Positions 1 through 12,192 of a stretch of DNA of 64,000 nucleotides are shown piece by piece. The notes under the pieces were generated by a model. The model searched no databases. It saw only the letters and a program-made list of their open reading frames with translations, and was not told the DNA's origin. The DNA lies in assembly GCA_019054805.1 (NCBI GenBank), contig JAHQIY010000003.1:2294001-2358000 (forward strand), read 5' to 3'. The position numbers were made by a program, and so were the translations under genes. Origin of the DNA: Brachionus manjavacas. Its lineage: Eukaryota; Rotifera; Eurotatoria; Ploima; Brachionidae. Positions within the stretch are counted from its first letter, which is position 1. Every line of letters starts with the position of its first letter.

Positions 1-2868
1 CATCTTGTTGAGCCTGTATTAGAGAGTTTTTTTAAGATTAAAAAAAATTTTTTTTTTCAAATTTAATTTTACCTTTTCATTTTTAAGATTTTCAATATTT
101 TTGTTTAAATCCAAAATATAGGCCTCTTTTTCTTTCAATTTTTCGCCCATTTCCTTCAAATTAAAACAATTCGAATTCAATTCCAGAATTTCTTTGTCCT
201 TTTTTTCTATCTGACTTTTTAAACTGGCATTTTCTGTGACAACTTCTGATTGATCTGCATTCAATTTCTGCATTTGCTCATTCAACAATTCGATCTGTGT
301 TTTTGAATTTTTTTCAAGCTCTTCTTTTTCTTTTTGCAAATTTTTTAATTTTGTTTCCATTTCTTGGATCATCACTTTGTGCTCCTCCAAGGCGAACTCA
401 ATGTCGCCTTGATTAGAGTTGTCAATTTGTTCTAGCTTCATTTGTTCGATTCTTTTTAGCAAGTCGCTCACTTTTACTTTTGATTCCTCATGTACAAACT
501 CGAGATCGGAGCGCTCGTTTTCCAAAGATTCAATTTTAATTTTCAACTCAGTAAGATGGTTAGACAACGAATTTATTGTAGCCTCATTTGATTTAACTTT
601 ATCCTCAAATTCCTTCTCTTTGTGTGTTAATTTTTCTTTTAATTGGGATAACTCTTGCGAATCTGCCATCGATTGAGTCAATTTTTGGTCCATCTCCAGT
701 ACTTTTTGGCCAAGATCGTTTTTTTCTTTTGTGTAAACTTCTTCAGCTAAAAGCAAAGTTTTGTTCTGAACGTTCAATCTCTCAATTTCTTCTTTTAAAA
801 ATTTAATTTCCTCCTGATTATTTTTGACTGTTTCTTTTTGAAATTCAAGCTGTTTTAGTAGAATATTGTCCTCATCTTTTGTACAAGTCACAGATGGTTT
901 TGTTTCGCACTTTTCCTCACTATCCACACAGCCAAGTTTTTGTTCTTCAATTTGAAATTCTAAATCTTCAATTTTAGTTTTGTCGATTTCAGATTGAGCC
1001 AAAAGAGTGTCTTTTTTTTCGTCCAATTGACCGATAATTTGATTTAGTCGAACTATTTCATCATTTTTTTCTTCGATCAATTTAATGTATTCAGAAAGTC
1101 TGGTTTCAGTCTAAAAAACAAATTTAAAAATCAAATTTAAAAAAAAATTTATTTTCTACTTCTTCAAATTTTTGAGCTGCTCGAGTAAATTCAGCTCGTT
1201 CAAAGTCTCTTTCCTTAAGCAGGTGAGCAATATGGCCCTCTTGTTCCTTAAATTTTTAAAAGCTTAAAGAATCTAACTTCAACAAAGTGCTTGCTAGAAA
1301 TTTCTGAAAAATTAATTTGTTAAAATCGTGGTAGAATTAAGTTTTGCGTCAGCCAAAACTACAGCACTATCTGATTTGACATTTTCGACCACAGATTCCT
1401 ATAAAAACCTCCGAAAGCCAAATTTTTTATATAAAAATATCAAATAACCTATTGGTTAAATAATCTAAAAAACAAAAAAAATTTAATATAATGACTTTAT
1501 AAATGAGACTTTGGTATGAATTTATGGATATAAAAGTCAAAAATTTAAAAAAGTGAGCTCTAAAAGTTTTTCAGAATTTTCTCATCTTTGATTGAAAAAA
1601 AGGGACAAAATCCAAAATTTTTGTTGTTTCAGGTCATTTTTAAAAGTCAAAAATTTTTTTCCAAAATAAATGAACGCAACTTTTTTTCTAAACTTCAAAA
1701 TGATTATGTAGCTTAGAAAAAGAGCTTCAAGAACAGTTTTGAGAAGTGCGAACCTTAATAATAAAATAATAGACAAAAAAAAAACAATAAAATCGGAAAT
1801 AAGAACGACTTTATAAAACCATATATTTTTTTGACAGATTTCTACGTTAGCTAACTATTGATTAATGTACTTCGTAAAAAATTATATAAGACTCAAAATT
1901 TTAAAATTCCATCAATAATTAAAACAAATAATATTGTTACAATCATAATCATACTTTTGGGATATCTTTTTTATTTAGTTTATTTAATTGATCATTAATT
2001 TAATTACTTGCTTTAGAAGTGATTTTCGTTGAATTGAATTTTTTTTCGGAGCTGAAGCAGCAGAAATAATACTTGATTTTTCCGAAACCATTGATTCTTG
2101 ACTTCCAGAGTGTTTTTTTGTCAATCCAGAAAGTTTAGCACCAGACTTTGGGGTTGAACTAGCAATTGCTTTTGAGGTCGCTTTTACTTCATTTAATTTT
2201 TCAAGCTGAACTTTGTGTGATGGCGCAAAAACACCAAACAATGGCTCACACTGAAAGTAGCGTTTATTTGACACACTTCCATCGTTTTTTCCCAATTTTT
2301 CATCTAGCTCAATACCAGCCCATTCTCCTTTGGCAAATTCGGTTTCTCCAACAAAGCGCAATAGTCCACGTTTGGTGCTCCCGTCTGAATTAACAATCAT
2401 GACTCGACAACCAACTTTAAGGCCACCGGCGCGTTCAGATTGTTGTCCAGTAGAACCAAAGTCTGTTGGAGCTCTAGTTAGCTTGTTAAGTCGACAAAAG
2501 ACACCTCTATTTTCCTCGGTTTTAAAATATGCAACATTGTTCACAGTACCATTATTCTTGCCATCATTTGTATCAAGAATAATGCCTGCCCAAACTCCTT
2601 CTTTGAATTGAGTTTCGCCTATAAAAGCAATGCAGCCTGCTTTGGTTCCATTCACCCACACTCGGTCATTTATTTTAAAGTCTTCCAGATTTTCTTTATG
2701 TTCATCTGGATTCAAATTGGCAGTTGAAATGGATTTGGCCAAATTGCTGGCTATGCTTGTAGAGCTGGTCGAGTTTAGACTTTGCTTAGCTGCTGCTTTT
2801 GGTATGCCAACTAAAGCTTTGACGAGTTTAGATGATGCTTTAGCATTCAATTTGGAACTTTCTGACAT
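1..2868 (-). CDS. CLIP1: CLIP-170/CLIP-115-type microtubule plus-end tracking protein (5' part, runs off window)
   Basis: Cytoplasmic linker protein that binds growing microtubule ends through CAP-Gly domains and dimerises by a long coiled coil. The first exon (2868 to 2008, donor CAA|GTAATT) encodes a Ser/Ala-rich basic start, CAP-Gly 1 at residues ~66-131 (GKNNG at 103-107, a variant of the canonical GKNDG) and CAP-Gly 2 at ~152-218 (GKNDG at 193-197), then a Ser/Lys-rich stretch. Later exons are coiled coil: a possible one starting at 1398, one at 1246-1160 (29 codons, contains LLKERDFERAE, very like vertebrate CLIP LLAERDLERAE), one at 1110-73, and 13-1. The introns 1159-1111 and 72-14 are only 49 and 59 bp. 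The segment KIEDLEFQIEEQ matches the family's KVEDLQFRVEEE. Exon joins between 1398 and 1246 are uncertain. The zinc-knuckle tail lies outside the window. The family call is firm; the CLIP1 versus CLIP2 split is vertebrate-specific, so the symbol is a family label. Confidence 0.88.
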
Positions 2869-2885
2869 ATTCCTATTGATAAATT
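2869..2885 (-). promoter_or_regulatory. Splice-acceptor-like AG just 4 nt upstream of the CLIP start codon
   Basis: On the minus strand the start codon is preceded by an AT-rich tract ending ATAG|GAATATG, with the AG at 2874-2873. This could be the acceptor of a 5'UTR intron or a spliced-leader trans-splicing site. No donor or leader is visible, so the alternative is chance in AT-rich DNA. Confidence 0.3.
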
Positions 2886-3021
2886 ATTTATTTTAAAAAA
2901 ATCTAAATAATATTAAAAAATAAATTTTTTTAAGGGAATTTAAGTAATATGCTAAAACATTGAAAACCCAAAATACAGGATTTTTTAAAAATTTTTCAAA
3001 AAAAGATTTGTCCCATGTTTT

Positions 3022-3786
3022 ATTTTTAATCAAAAATTAACTAAATTTATTTTTACCGAATTTTACGTTAATTTCTGCAATTAATGGTAAATTTTGGTCA
3101 AAAAAAGTAGAAAAAAACTAAGGAAAAATGGATTAAAAAACTTGGATAACTTTTCGCGTTCTTTCAAGTGCAATTTAGAGCTTGGCTCTAGGACTTTTAC
3201 TTCGTTCTTCACAGCCATCCAAATGAGAAAATTTTGCTAAAAGTTGATGATGGTTATGAAAGAACGAAAAAGATTACCCAAGACTAGGTGGTGGTCACGG
3301 ATAAAGGATCATTTGGTTCAGTTTTATGCAAGTGGTTTTTTGAAGATATTTTAATTATTTTATTTTTCTAAGACCTGTTCTGCAAAAACTAAAAGTCATA
3401 GAGCTAAGGTCTCAATTATGCATGAAACCGCATAATATTAAGTCTTAGAAAACACAAATTCGGAGTTGTTTTAATTGTTCTTTTTGTCAAAATTTTGAAA
3501 AAAAATGGAATTGCATTAATGGCTCATTTAAACAAGTTAATAAACTTGTAATCAGTAGCACCATTTAATAATTCATTGCATCCCAAATTTTATGGTTTAG
3601 TTTAATTTATGGTTAAATAAAATAAATTTACGCTATTGCACAATTTGAATGTTTTTTTAATGTAAAAAAAGTCCATTTTTCTTTAATTTTTTTCTTACAT
3701 TGTTATTATTTGACAGAAATTTACCATTAATTAAAGAAATTAACGCAAAGTTCGGAAAAAAATTGATTAATTTTTGATTAAAAAAA
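3022..3786. repeat. Foldback element with ~115-130 bp imperfect inverted arms
   Basis: The left arm (about 3022-3137) and the right arm (about 3655-3786) are inverted copies: TTAATTTCTGCAATTAATGG on the left corresponds to the complement of CCATTAATTAAAGAAATTAA on the right, with flanking TTTTTAATCAAAAATTAA also shared. A second, smaller inverted pair lies inside (about 3136-3170 against 3254-3283, around GTTCTTTC). There is no coding capacity. It looks like a non-autonomous foldback transposon or MITE; no clear target duplication was found. Confidence 0.6.
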
Positions 3787-3789
3787 AGA

Positions 3790-5785
3790 ATTAAACAAAA
3801 ATGTTTGGATGTTTGTAATGTTCTGCCAGAACATCGAAATATTAGGCAAATTTACATTAAAAATGCTAAATTACAAAGATCATGTCAACACTGTATTTGT
3901 AATAAGCTAAATTTCATTTCATAACAAAAAGCAATAAAAAATTTCTGTTATTTATCTTTTAATAAAAGTAAAATTAAAAAAAAATATTAATATATCATTT
4001 TCTCTTGAACTATTAAAAACTAAAAATATTGACTTAACCATGACATTTTTAATTTAAAATTTGATTAATTTATTGCTAATTTGTTTATTAGAAAAAAAAT
4101 TTAATTTGAAAAATTATTCTTAATCCAAATATTTAATTCTAAAAAAAATTTAAATAATGAGAATGTGATTTTTTTTGTAATTTGATGATTTTAATTGTAA
4201 TAAATGAAGAGTTAGTCAGTTTATTCAATAGATAAAGGCACCAGCCTGTAGGTTAATTTTGAAACTTAAACTAAAAAAATTATTCTAAAAAACAAATTTA
4301 AAAAAAAATTAATTTTCTACTTCTTCAAATTAATCCCTAGAAGACTTAACTAATCGTTTAAATTTACTCCATTTCAATTTTTTTTAAACGATTTGATAAA
4401 TTCGTATCCTTCAGAAAAAATCATCAGCAAATTAATACGGATATCTACAACTTCAATCAAAATCATGAGTAAAAAAATTTAATGACTTTATTTGATTCTT
4501 TTGTACTTTCTTAAAAAATGATTTGATCACTCAAGAAAATTATTTCTTATTTTTTTCTTCTTTTCTTTTTCATTTTCATTAACTTTTAGAAAATTTCTTC
4601 ATTAAAGTTTACTTTAATTAGAAAAAATCTAAACCTCACCAACGTTTCTGAAGGAAAGGACTAAGCTCCATTCCAATCTGCCTGGGTATTTCCCAAACTA
4701 ATTTGAAATAAAAAAAAGCTACAGTTGAATAACCATAGTTCAATTTTTTTTAAATGTTCGTCTTTATACTTTATCATTAAAAATTAACGATTAACATTCA
4801 AAACAGTTTTACAAAAATAAATTCTAAAAATTATCATTTCAGAAAATTTTAGCCTAATTACTTTTTATTTAAATTTGTCAAAATCAATGAGTCTTAAATT
4901 AGAATAATTTGGGGGTTGGTGAAATCAATCGATAAAATTCACTTTAAATTATCAATAGAATGGCAAAAGATTGTCATTTGAACTTGTCAAATTAAATTAA
5001 ACTTTCACGCTGTGATATTGACCACATTGAAAGACCCTGTTTGTCTAAATAAAAATTATAAAAATAAAATTGAATCTATTAGCTTTTTTGTTTTGATGGT
5101 AGCAAATGTTTATTGATTTGCAATACGATATTCGGCGTTCAGATAAACTCATTTATTTATTTAAACTAATCTATGAAGAATTGTTTCCCCTATTATGATT
5201 GAACATAAAAACTATTTAAATTGTTTGTAATAAAATGGTATGACGAGGGAGAAGGGTAACATAAGCATAGATGATTTAGAAAATAGATTCTCTGATTGAG
5301 CTTTTTCTTTTTTTTTTGCTTAAGCGGATTGAATTATAATTTCGTTTATAATAGGTTTTTATTTGAAAACTATTTATAATCATCAGTAAAGATAAATTTT
5401 GTTCATTTTTTTTCATTTGGATATGAGCTTCAACTTTTGTATTCAAACTTCCTTTCAATTATTTTCTGTGTTATCTTCCTATTTTATTCTTCAACTTCTG
5501 CATAATATTTTCAAAAAAAATTTAGAAATAGATAAATTAAAAAGTTGAAGCTAAATATTTTCCAGAATTTACGGATTAAAAAGAAACAAACGTTTTGATG
5601 GACAGCACAAATTTTAGAAACAAATAAAAGGTTCCTAATTATCAAAAATTCAAAATTATCTCTTCTCAGAAATCGAAAATTTGCATTAACAGATAAATTG
5701 TTTTTAATAATAATCGATGAACGTCAATGAGACAAGGTCAATAATAACTCATCGGAATTGTTCTCATCTTCCCAGCAAGATAAAC
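3790..5785. other. AT-rich intergenic stretch, no gene seen
   Basis: No convincing coding segment. The only item of note is 4284-4330, a near copy of the CLIP intron/exon boundary at 1109-1170 (shared TTTTCTACTTCTTCAAATT) with a ~10-bp deletion. The short minus-strand frame at 5276-5458 is low complexity and was not accepted. Confidence 0.5.
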
Positions 5786-5789
5786 CTTT

Positions 5790-6350
5790 AGGAAATTTTT
5801 TAGTTTAATTTTCACTTTGCTTAGTGAAACAAAAATTGAATCGAGTGAGTCAAACATTTTCTTAGATTTTAATAATTATAAATCAATGACGAAACCACGC
5901 AATAAGCATGGTGAAGGAGTAGCAATTTTAGTAAAGGAGGAATTAAAGTTTGTCAAAGACTCTTCGAATTTTTTTCTGTATTATTTTGTATCAAAATAAA
6001 TCCGGGAAAAGATCAATTATATATTTCCAGTTTATTTAATCCATCTAATAAACTTCTGAATTTGGATATATTCAAAAGATAAATAAGAATTGTAAAAATT
6101 ATTTAGTGTGACTTAAATGCTGAGCAAAACAAATAGGTTTTAAAGAAGAAATAGATAATGAAATCATTTTTGAAAGCATCATTAACGAGCTAAACTTCAC
6201 AGTAATCAGTAATAAGTGTCCAATCTTTAACATTTTCAAAAGAGAATATTTTTAAATTCTTGATTTATTCTTAGTTTAATCTTCATTAATTGATAAAAAA
6301 ACTCTCTGACTACTCATCAGTTATCAGTTATCCCTAAATCACACTAAATT
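5790..6350 (+). pseudogene. Non-LTR retrotransposon (LINE) endonuclease remnant
   Basis: A broken plus-strand reading resembles the APE-type endonuclease at the start of LINE ORF2. Visible pieces are LSETKIE near 5820, KHGEGVAILVKEELKF near 5905-5950 (the usual GGVAILVK block), LYISSLFNPSNK near 6018, and CDLNAEQNK near 6110 (family: GDLNA). It then continues in another frame with LNFTVISNKCPIF. Several stops and frameshifts separate these blocks, so it is a dead fragment. No RT domain follows. Confidence 0.55.
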
Positions 6351-6606
6351 TATTTATTTCATTTAGCTCCAATTCTGGCGATGCATTAATATTAAAAAAA
6401 TATAGAATTTAGATGTAAGACAAAATTAATGATACAAATTAGAAAAAAAAACGAAATATAGATTTTTTTGTTAATTTAGTTTCAATTAAAATAATAATTT
6501 TTAATTTGTACATATAAGAGATTTAATTATTGCATAATGAAAAGCAAAATAAATATAAAATATAAAAAAACTTTAATCTATTAATTAATTATTCATTTAT
6601 ACTTAC

Positions 6607-6675
6607 AAATATTTTGGAATTGTTTTTCCTACGTTTTTTAGAATGCTTTCCATGTTGATGATTGTTATTCATCAT
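6607..6675 (-). CDS. Candidate first coding exon of an unidentified gene
   Basis: On the minus strand two tandem ATG codons open a 23-codon basic segment (MMNNNHQHGKHSKKRRKNNS...) that ends exactly at a consensus donor GTAAGT (6606-6601), in phase 0. The His/Lys/Asn-rich composition gives no family clue. A following exon should lie at lower coordinates but I could not identify one, so this may be a chance ORF. Confidence 0.25.
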
Positions 6676-8017
6676 TGCAAAGCATGTTTTTTATTGAACT
6701 TAAAAAGGTTTAAATATTTTTTAAATAAATAAAAAAATTTTACGTTTAAAAATTAAAAATATGTTCAAGTGGAAAAATAAAATTATTCTGGTTTAAATGA
6801 ATTAATTTAAAAGCTATAAATTTGAATTTTTGAATTAACTTACACTGAATTATTTAAATTATTGATTGTTTTACTTAACTAAATTAGAAGTCAATCATTT
6901 TGATAATAATTTTATTATGAATCATTATTAGACAAAACATATCTTGTAATGTTTAGTACATATTTTTGACTATCAGAATCAATAGATTAATCAAGTTATA
7001 ATTTTTATACTTGATTTAAAAATTTGATCTGAAACTTCAATTTGTCAAATCTAGAAAATAAGATAAACAAATACTTAGATAAATTAGAAAATGGCTTTAT
7101 AAGTGGAAGATGAAAATATCTGTTTAAAAGTCTTGCTTCATTGTCTTCACTAAATATTATAATGAATACATTCACTTTTTGAATTGAGTGAAAGAAATGC
7201 AGTAACAGAACTGCGTCATTCTGTTCCATTGTTTGGAAAAGTTTTTTAAAGGGAAAAATCATTAATTATCAAAAGCTTGCAACCAGGCCTTTTTTAAGTC
7301 TAAAGTTTATTCAGAATTTATGCCGCTCCATCCAGTTATTATCTCGGTTACATGAATTTTTAACTGATTAGAATTGTTAAAAAGATAAAATTTAAAATTG
7401 ACTTGATGGCTAATAATAATTTTAAATTCACTTGTTCATGGTTAAAAAAATTACAATTGCTACTTGTAAAAGAATGTTGCTTTGATTCAGTCGATAAAGA
7501 TATTCCAATTCAATCAAAAAGAAAGAGAGATCAACAGGAAAAAACAATGGGGACATTCGAATTGGCAAAAGAGTCTCAGGTCTCTAATACAATACCTAAA
7601 GGTTTATTTTTATTGGATATTTTAATTGTTAAAAATGTTTCTTTATTTATTATTTTTGATAATAATATGTTTAAGATAGTATTTTCTTTAATATTGTGAA
7701 AAAAAAATTTTTTTTTGGTATTTCCGAATTATTTTCTAAAGGAATTTACTAAAAAAAATTTCTTAAAATAGCATTGATTTTTTTAAAAAAGCAATTGTTT
7801 AAGTCAATTAATTACAATCTTATTATTTTTTTAGTTTTTAAAACTTGAAATAATTCGTTGAAATCGTTCATCTTCAATGATATATTTTGGTTTTCTTCGG
7901 TTTTGCTTTTCCATGGCCAGTAATTTAACTATCGTAATCTTAACTCTATTTTGCTCATTAATTAGAGGTTGTGAAGTTCGTTTCAATTCAAAATAACTTG
8001 AATAAATTTTTTACTAT
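6676..8017. other. AT-rich intergenic stretch with one unassigned ORF
   Basis: Nothing recognisable. A 98-codon plus-strand frame at 7403-7699 has a plausible central part (SVDKDIPIQSKRKRDQQEK) but a hydrophobic, AT-driven C-terminus. I cannot name it, and it may be chance or a transposon scrap. Confidence 0.3.
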
Positions 8018-8138
8018 TGTGACGGTAACTTAATTAAAAGATTAACTAACAGTTAAGTTTTCTATATTTCTTTATTATTTAAAGTGAAGTCTTAAACTTC
8101 ACTTCTATTTATATTAGAAGGGAGGACCGGGTCTTACA
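8018..8138 (-). repeat. 3' LTR of the gypsy element (121 bp)
   Basis: On the plus strand it runs from TGTGACGGTAACTTAATT to GAGGACCGGGTCTTACA. Compared with the other LTR it lacks one 11-nt block (TTAAGACCAAG) near AAAGTGAAGTC; otherwise the two look the same by eye. At 121 bp it is very short for a gypsy LTR. Confidence 0.85.
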
Positions 8139-8152
8139 TCCCTCGCCCTTTT
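8139..8152 (-). promoter_or_regulatory. Polypurine tract (plus-strand primer) of the gypsy element
   Basis: On the minus strand AAAAGGGCGAGGGA lies directly against the 3' LTR, where the primer for plus-strand DNA synthesis is expected. One C interrupts the purines. Long A-runs (minus strand) lie upstream, at 8190-8208 and 8279-8300. Confidence 0.6.
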
Positions 8153-8310
8153 AAGGAGTCCAAGAGGGTCACCCACTTCCTTCCACCTTTTTTTTTTTTT
8201 TTTTTAACAACACCAACAAGAAAAAATGAAAATGATCAAAACTTGAAAATAAACAACAACAAACAAAATTAACTAAAAATTTTTTTTTTTTTTTTTTTTT
8301 AACTTGAAAC

Positions 8311-9921
8311 TTAAACTTTTGAGGCCATTAAATCCTCATGTTTCTTGGCCGATCTTGTCATGTGTGTCTTTAACCCACTCTGACTTTTACATACTTGACC
8401 ACAAATTCCACATTTAAATTCGTCTTTATTTTTATCTAATATCGTTGTATTAGTATCTTGAAAATCAGTTGATTCATCTTCTGTCAACTCCTGATTTTCT
8501 ATCTCTAATTCGACCATACCTTGATCCAATCTATCCATTATAAAACTCTCATTTGTAGCTATATTATCTTGATTACTATCTTCCTGATCCTCTTCTTGGT
8601 TTGTTTGAAATTCGTTCAAATTCAAATCAACATTAAAATTTTGACCTGAATTTTGAATATTATGATCTTGATCTTCTTTTTCTTGCTCCTGCTCGTTTAG
8701 AACTTGATCATTAACTATAGGTACACCACTCTGTATCTCTATGTCATCTAACACACCTGCTTGATTAGCTTCTTGATCAGCATTAGTTGGATTTTTAGCT
8801 TCTTTTAGCCTCCTAACTATTAATGCCGTCTGAGACCTCTTTTGTCTCCAATCATCGTCTAATTGTTCTTGATTAAAATTTTCCAAATTTTTCACCGAAC
8901 GTCTCATATTGTACTTGACCATACGATCATAATGAACTACCTGAATTTTTTGATTCTCTGTGTTTACAATTTCATAATTGCACTCATTTATTTTCTTCTT
9001 GATTACAAAAGGACCCATGTATTTTGGCTCGAAGCTTCTTACATGTCCTACCACTTGACGAGAATTAATTAACAAGACAAAGTCTCCAATTTCAAAAATA
9101 ACTTTGTTGCTTGAATTCTTATCAAATTGTTTCTTCTGTGATGTTTGCGCTTGATTAATATTCTTGACAATATTCTCTGTCAATTCTTTTTCCTTAATTC
9201 TTAACTCTGGAGTATTAATTTCTAAAGCCCTATCGTTACTTGAAGGTAAAATTTTCTTGAATACGACCTGATTTGGTGCATACCCTGTTGAGCTATGTAT
9301 GTTGTTGTTGTATGCAAAAACAACGTCACTTAACACCAAATCCCAATTGTCATGTTGACTATTCACATACGCACACAACATTTGCTTGATCGTCTTAATT
9401 GTTCGTTCCACCAATCCATTACATTGTGGATGATACCCTGTTGTTCTCAATTTCTTTATGCTATACTCTTGACAAAATTCCTTGAAAATATTTGCCTCAA
9501 AATTTCTACCTTGATCGGTTAACCATGATAATGGTGTTCCGAATTTGTTGATTACGTCTTCCTTTAAAAACATCACTGTAATCTCAGCTGTATAACTTGG
9601 GACAGCCTTGGCAACGACAAACTTTGAAAAATGGTCAATTGCAATAATAATAAATCTGTTGCTTCTTATTGTCATCTTTAACGGACCTGCAACATCGACA
9701 CAAATTAAATCCCAAATTTTGTTCACTTTGATTGATACTAAAGGGTGTTTGTTGCCCTTTTTTGTTGATAGCTTGAATTTTTGGCACGTGTCACATGATT
9801 TACAATAATCATAGACAAATGACTTGATACCAGGCCAACTAAACCTTGATTCTAAACTTCTAAAAGTCTTCTCGAATCCTAAATGACCTGACGTAATTGC
9901 ATCATGGTATAAGCTGCAAAT
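8311..9921 (-). pseudogene. Gypsy integrase with C-terminal C2H2 zinc finger
   Basis: Integrase part of pol, in the same frame as the RT/RNase H segment but separated from it by one TAA at 9922-9924. The HHCC zinc-binding region comes first (H in YHDAITSGH, then CKSCDTC near 9800). The longest start-bounded frame is 9726-8311 (471 aa) and holds the catalytic triad D11 (DVAGPL), D71 (TDQGRNF) and E107 (LVERTIK), with 35 residues between the last two. A GPY/F-type module follows (KYMGPFVIKKK), then an acidic Asn/Gln/Glu-rich linker. The end of the protein carries CGIC...H...H (C-x2-C-x12-H-x7-H), a C2H2-type finger not standard for gypsy integrases. It inserts element cDNA into chromosomes. Confidence 0.85.
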
Positions 9922-11196
9922 TTATAATTGCTTGTGCTTTGGAACAATTACCAAATTTGTGCCAGCTTTACCGTTGAGGTAGAGTGTACCTCTTTCATTT
10001 ATTAATTGGTCTTGATTTGCCTTCCAATAACTCGCATTTTCCACATCCTGAAAATCGATTTTGTCTCCTGTTTTGATTGCTAACTTGACTACGGCTATTT
10101 CTCTGTCCATTTCTTGCTCAAATTCCCAATCAATGTTTATATTAAAATCGAGTGCATTTACATCATGCTCGACTTTTAATATTTCAATACTATTAACTCC
10201 TTCTTGAGTTATTCTTGATAATACATCAGCTGTATTATTCTGCTTCCCTGGACAATACACAATTGAATAATCTAACTCTTGAAGTTTTAACAACAATTTG
10301 TATAACCGACCATTCGGTTCTTTTGACTTGACCAAAGTACTAAGCGGTTTATGGTCGGTAAAAAATTTTATGTGTCTCCCATAAATATATGCTTGAAAAT
10401 GCCTTGAAGCCCAAACTATTGCTAGCATCTCTCTCTCGCTAGTCGAATAGTTCCGTTCACTTACATTTAATTGTCTGCTACCGTACGCAACCGGATGAAT
10501 CTTGACATTCACCATTTGAGTTAAAACTGCCCCAATACCAACACCTGAAGCATCTGTATAAATTGCAAAATCTTTCTTGAAATCTGGATAAACCAACACT
10601 GGTGCCTTGACCAATTGCTCTATAAGCCTCTCAAAAGCTTCTTGAGTCTCACTTGTCCACTGGAAAATCATTTTAGTTTTTGTAAGCTCAAACAAACATG
10701 CGGCAGTTGTACTAAACTCAGGAATGAATCGACGGTAATACGACATCATCCCTAAAAAACGCTTTATATCGTCCTTATTCTTTGGAGCTTCCATTTTTGA
10801 AATCACTTGTGTCTTAGCTTGATCTGGTTTTAACCCACTACTTGTTATACAGTAACCTAAATAATTTACTTGACTCATTCCAAAACAACACTTTGATGGC
10901 TTTAATTTAAGATTAGCACTTTTAAACCTTGATAAGATCAATTCTAGACGATACAAATGTGATGCAAAATCCCTTGAATAGACCATCACATCGTCTAAAT
11001 ACACCAAACAATATTTCCATGTGAGATTCCGAAGGAGGGTGTCCATGAGTCTCTGGAATGTAGACGGCGCATTACATAGACCAAACGGCATAACGCTGAA
11101 ATGATACAGCTTATTATTGGCTATGAATGCTGTCTTCTCTTTATCGTCACGAGCTAGTGGTATTTGCCAATATCCACTAGCTAGATCTAGCGTACT
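9922..11196 (-). pseudogene. Gypsy reverse transcriptase / RNase H segment
   Basis: The ATG-bounded frame is 11091-9922, but the reading is open upstream to about 11196 ([15 protein letters not shown]). RT palm blocks are MPFGLCNAPSTFQRLMD, then the catalytic YLDD at residues 31-34 from the MPFG methionine, then LKPSKCCFG and VNYLGYCIT. RNase H follows, with YTDASGVGIGAVLTQ, YSTSEREMLAIVWA and FTDHKPL. The segment ends at an in-frame TAA (9922-9924); a single C-to-T change at a CAA codon would explain it. A frameshift separates it from the RT N-terminus at about 11197. Confidence 0.88.
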
Positions 11197-12161
11197 AAAA
11201 ATTTTGAACCACCCAACGCGTCTATCGTGTCATCTATACGCGGCAACGGATACGAATCCTTTACTGTAACTTGATTTAGTTTTCTAAAATCAATGCAAAA
11301 TCTAAATTCTTGCTTTTGTCCATCTTGAACCTTCTTCTTGACCAATATAATTGGACTAGACCAAGGACTATGACTTTCTTCTATAACCTTGCTCCTTAAC
11401 ATTTGCTTTTTTTGTCGATCTACCTCCTCTTGTGCTGCTTGAGGTAATCTATATGCTCTTTGCCTTAACGGTGTCGCATCACCCGTATTTATTCTATGCT
11501 CTGTACCATTTGAATTTCCCATCTCGAATTCTGACCACTGGAATACATCCACATACTTTAGTATTAATTTTACTAAATCATTTCGATCCTTGATCGATAG
11601 CTCTTGATTAATTTTAATTTTTGAAAAATCTATTTTCATCTCTTGTCCAGATGACTTCTTTACATCTTGAACATCTTCTGCTTGATCATCCACGACCTCA
11701 GCTTCGTTTACTACTCCGATTACTGTTCCATTTTCTATAACCGTGTCGTTATTGGACGCATTTAAAACACTAACATATATTGTACCATCATCTTGAACAT
11801 TTACAACACTATTTGCCCACACAACACCTCTTGATAAATCACTTATCGACGGCGACTTAGGTTCAAACATCAACCCTTTTGATTTGTCTACACAATCAAT
11901 CTTGACTTTAACCAAATTTTCTGAACTCGCTTTAACACATACTTTACCATCTAGTTTTATTATTTTTGAATACGGTTTCGCTTCTTCGACTTGATTTGAA
12001 ATATAATTCAACCGAAATTCATCATCATTGTCTTTGATTGATATCTGGCACTTCTCAAAGTCGAAATTTGCTTTGAATTTCTTGAGAAAGTCGATAGTTT
12101 CTGACACATTTGCGAAAATAAAATCATGATTTCCGACCCATTCGTTGATTCTCAATTTCAC
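11187..12161 (-). pseudogene. Gypsy pol N-terminal segment (protease end, linker, RT fingers)
   Basis: Starts within the second half of the protease ([27 protein letters not shown]), passes through an acidic linker and enters RT ([65 protein letters not shown]). The frame is open upstream to about 12214, so it overlaps the gag-protease frame by ~20 nt in the +1 frame. It stops at TAG right after GGSKF because one base is missing in an A/T run near 11197-11203; reading resumes in the shifted frame with the expected [11 protein letters not shown]. Confidence 0.85.
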
Positions 12162-12192
12162 TTGGCCAGTTGCACACTTGATTTTCTCTGTC

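Noticed and set aside
419-806. Plus-strand ORFs at 419-676 and 624-806
   Set aside because: Antisense shadows of the CLIP coiled-coil exon.
2166-2896. Plus-strand ORFs over the CAP-Gly exon
   Set aside because: Antisense to the clearly coding CAP-Gly exon; no independent motif.
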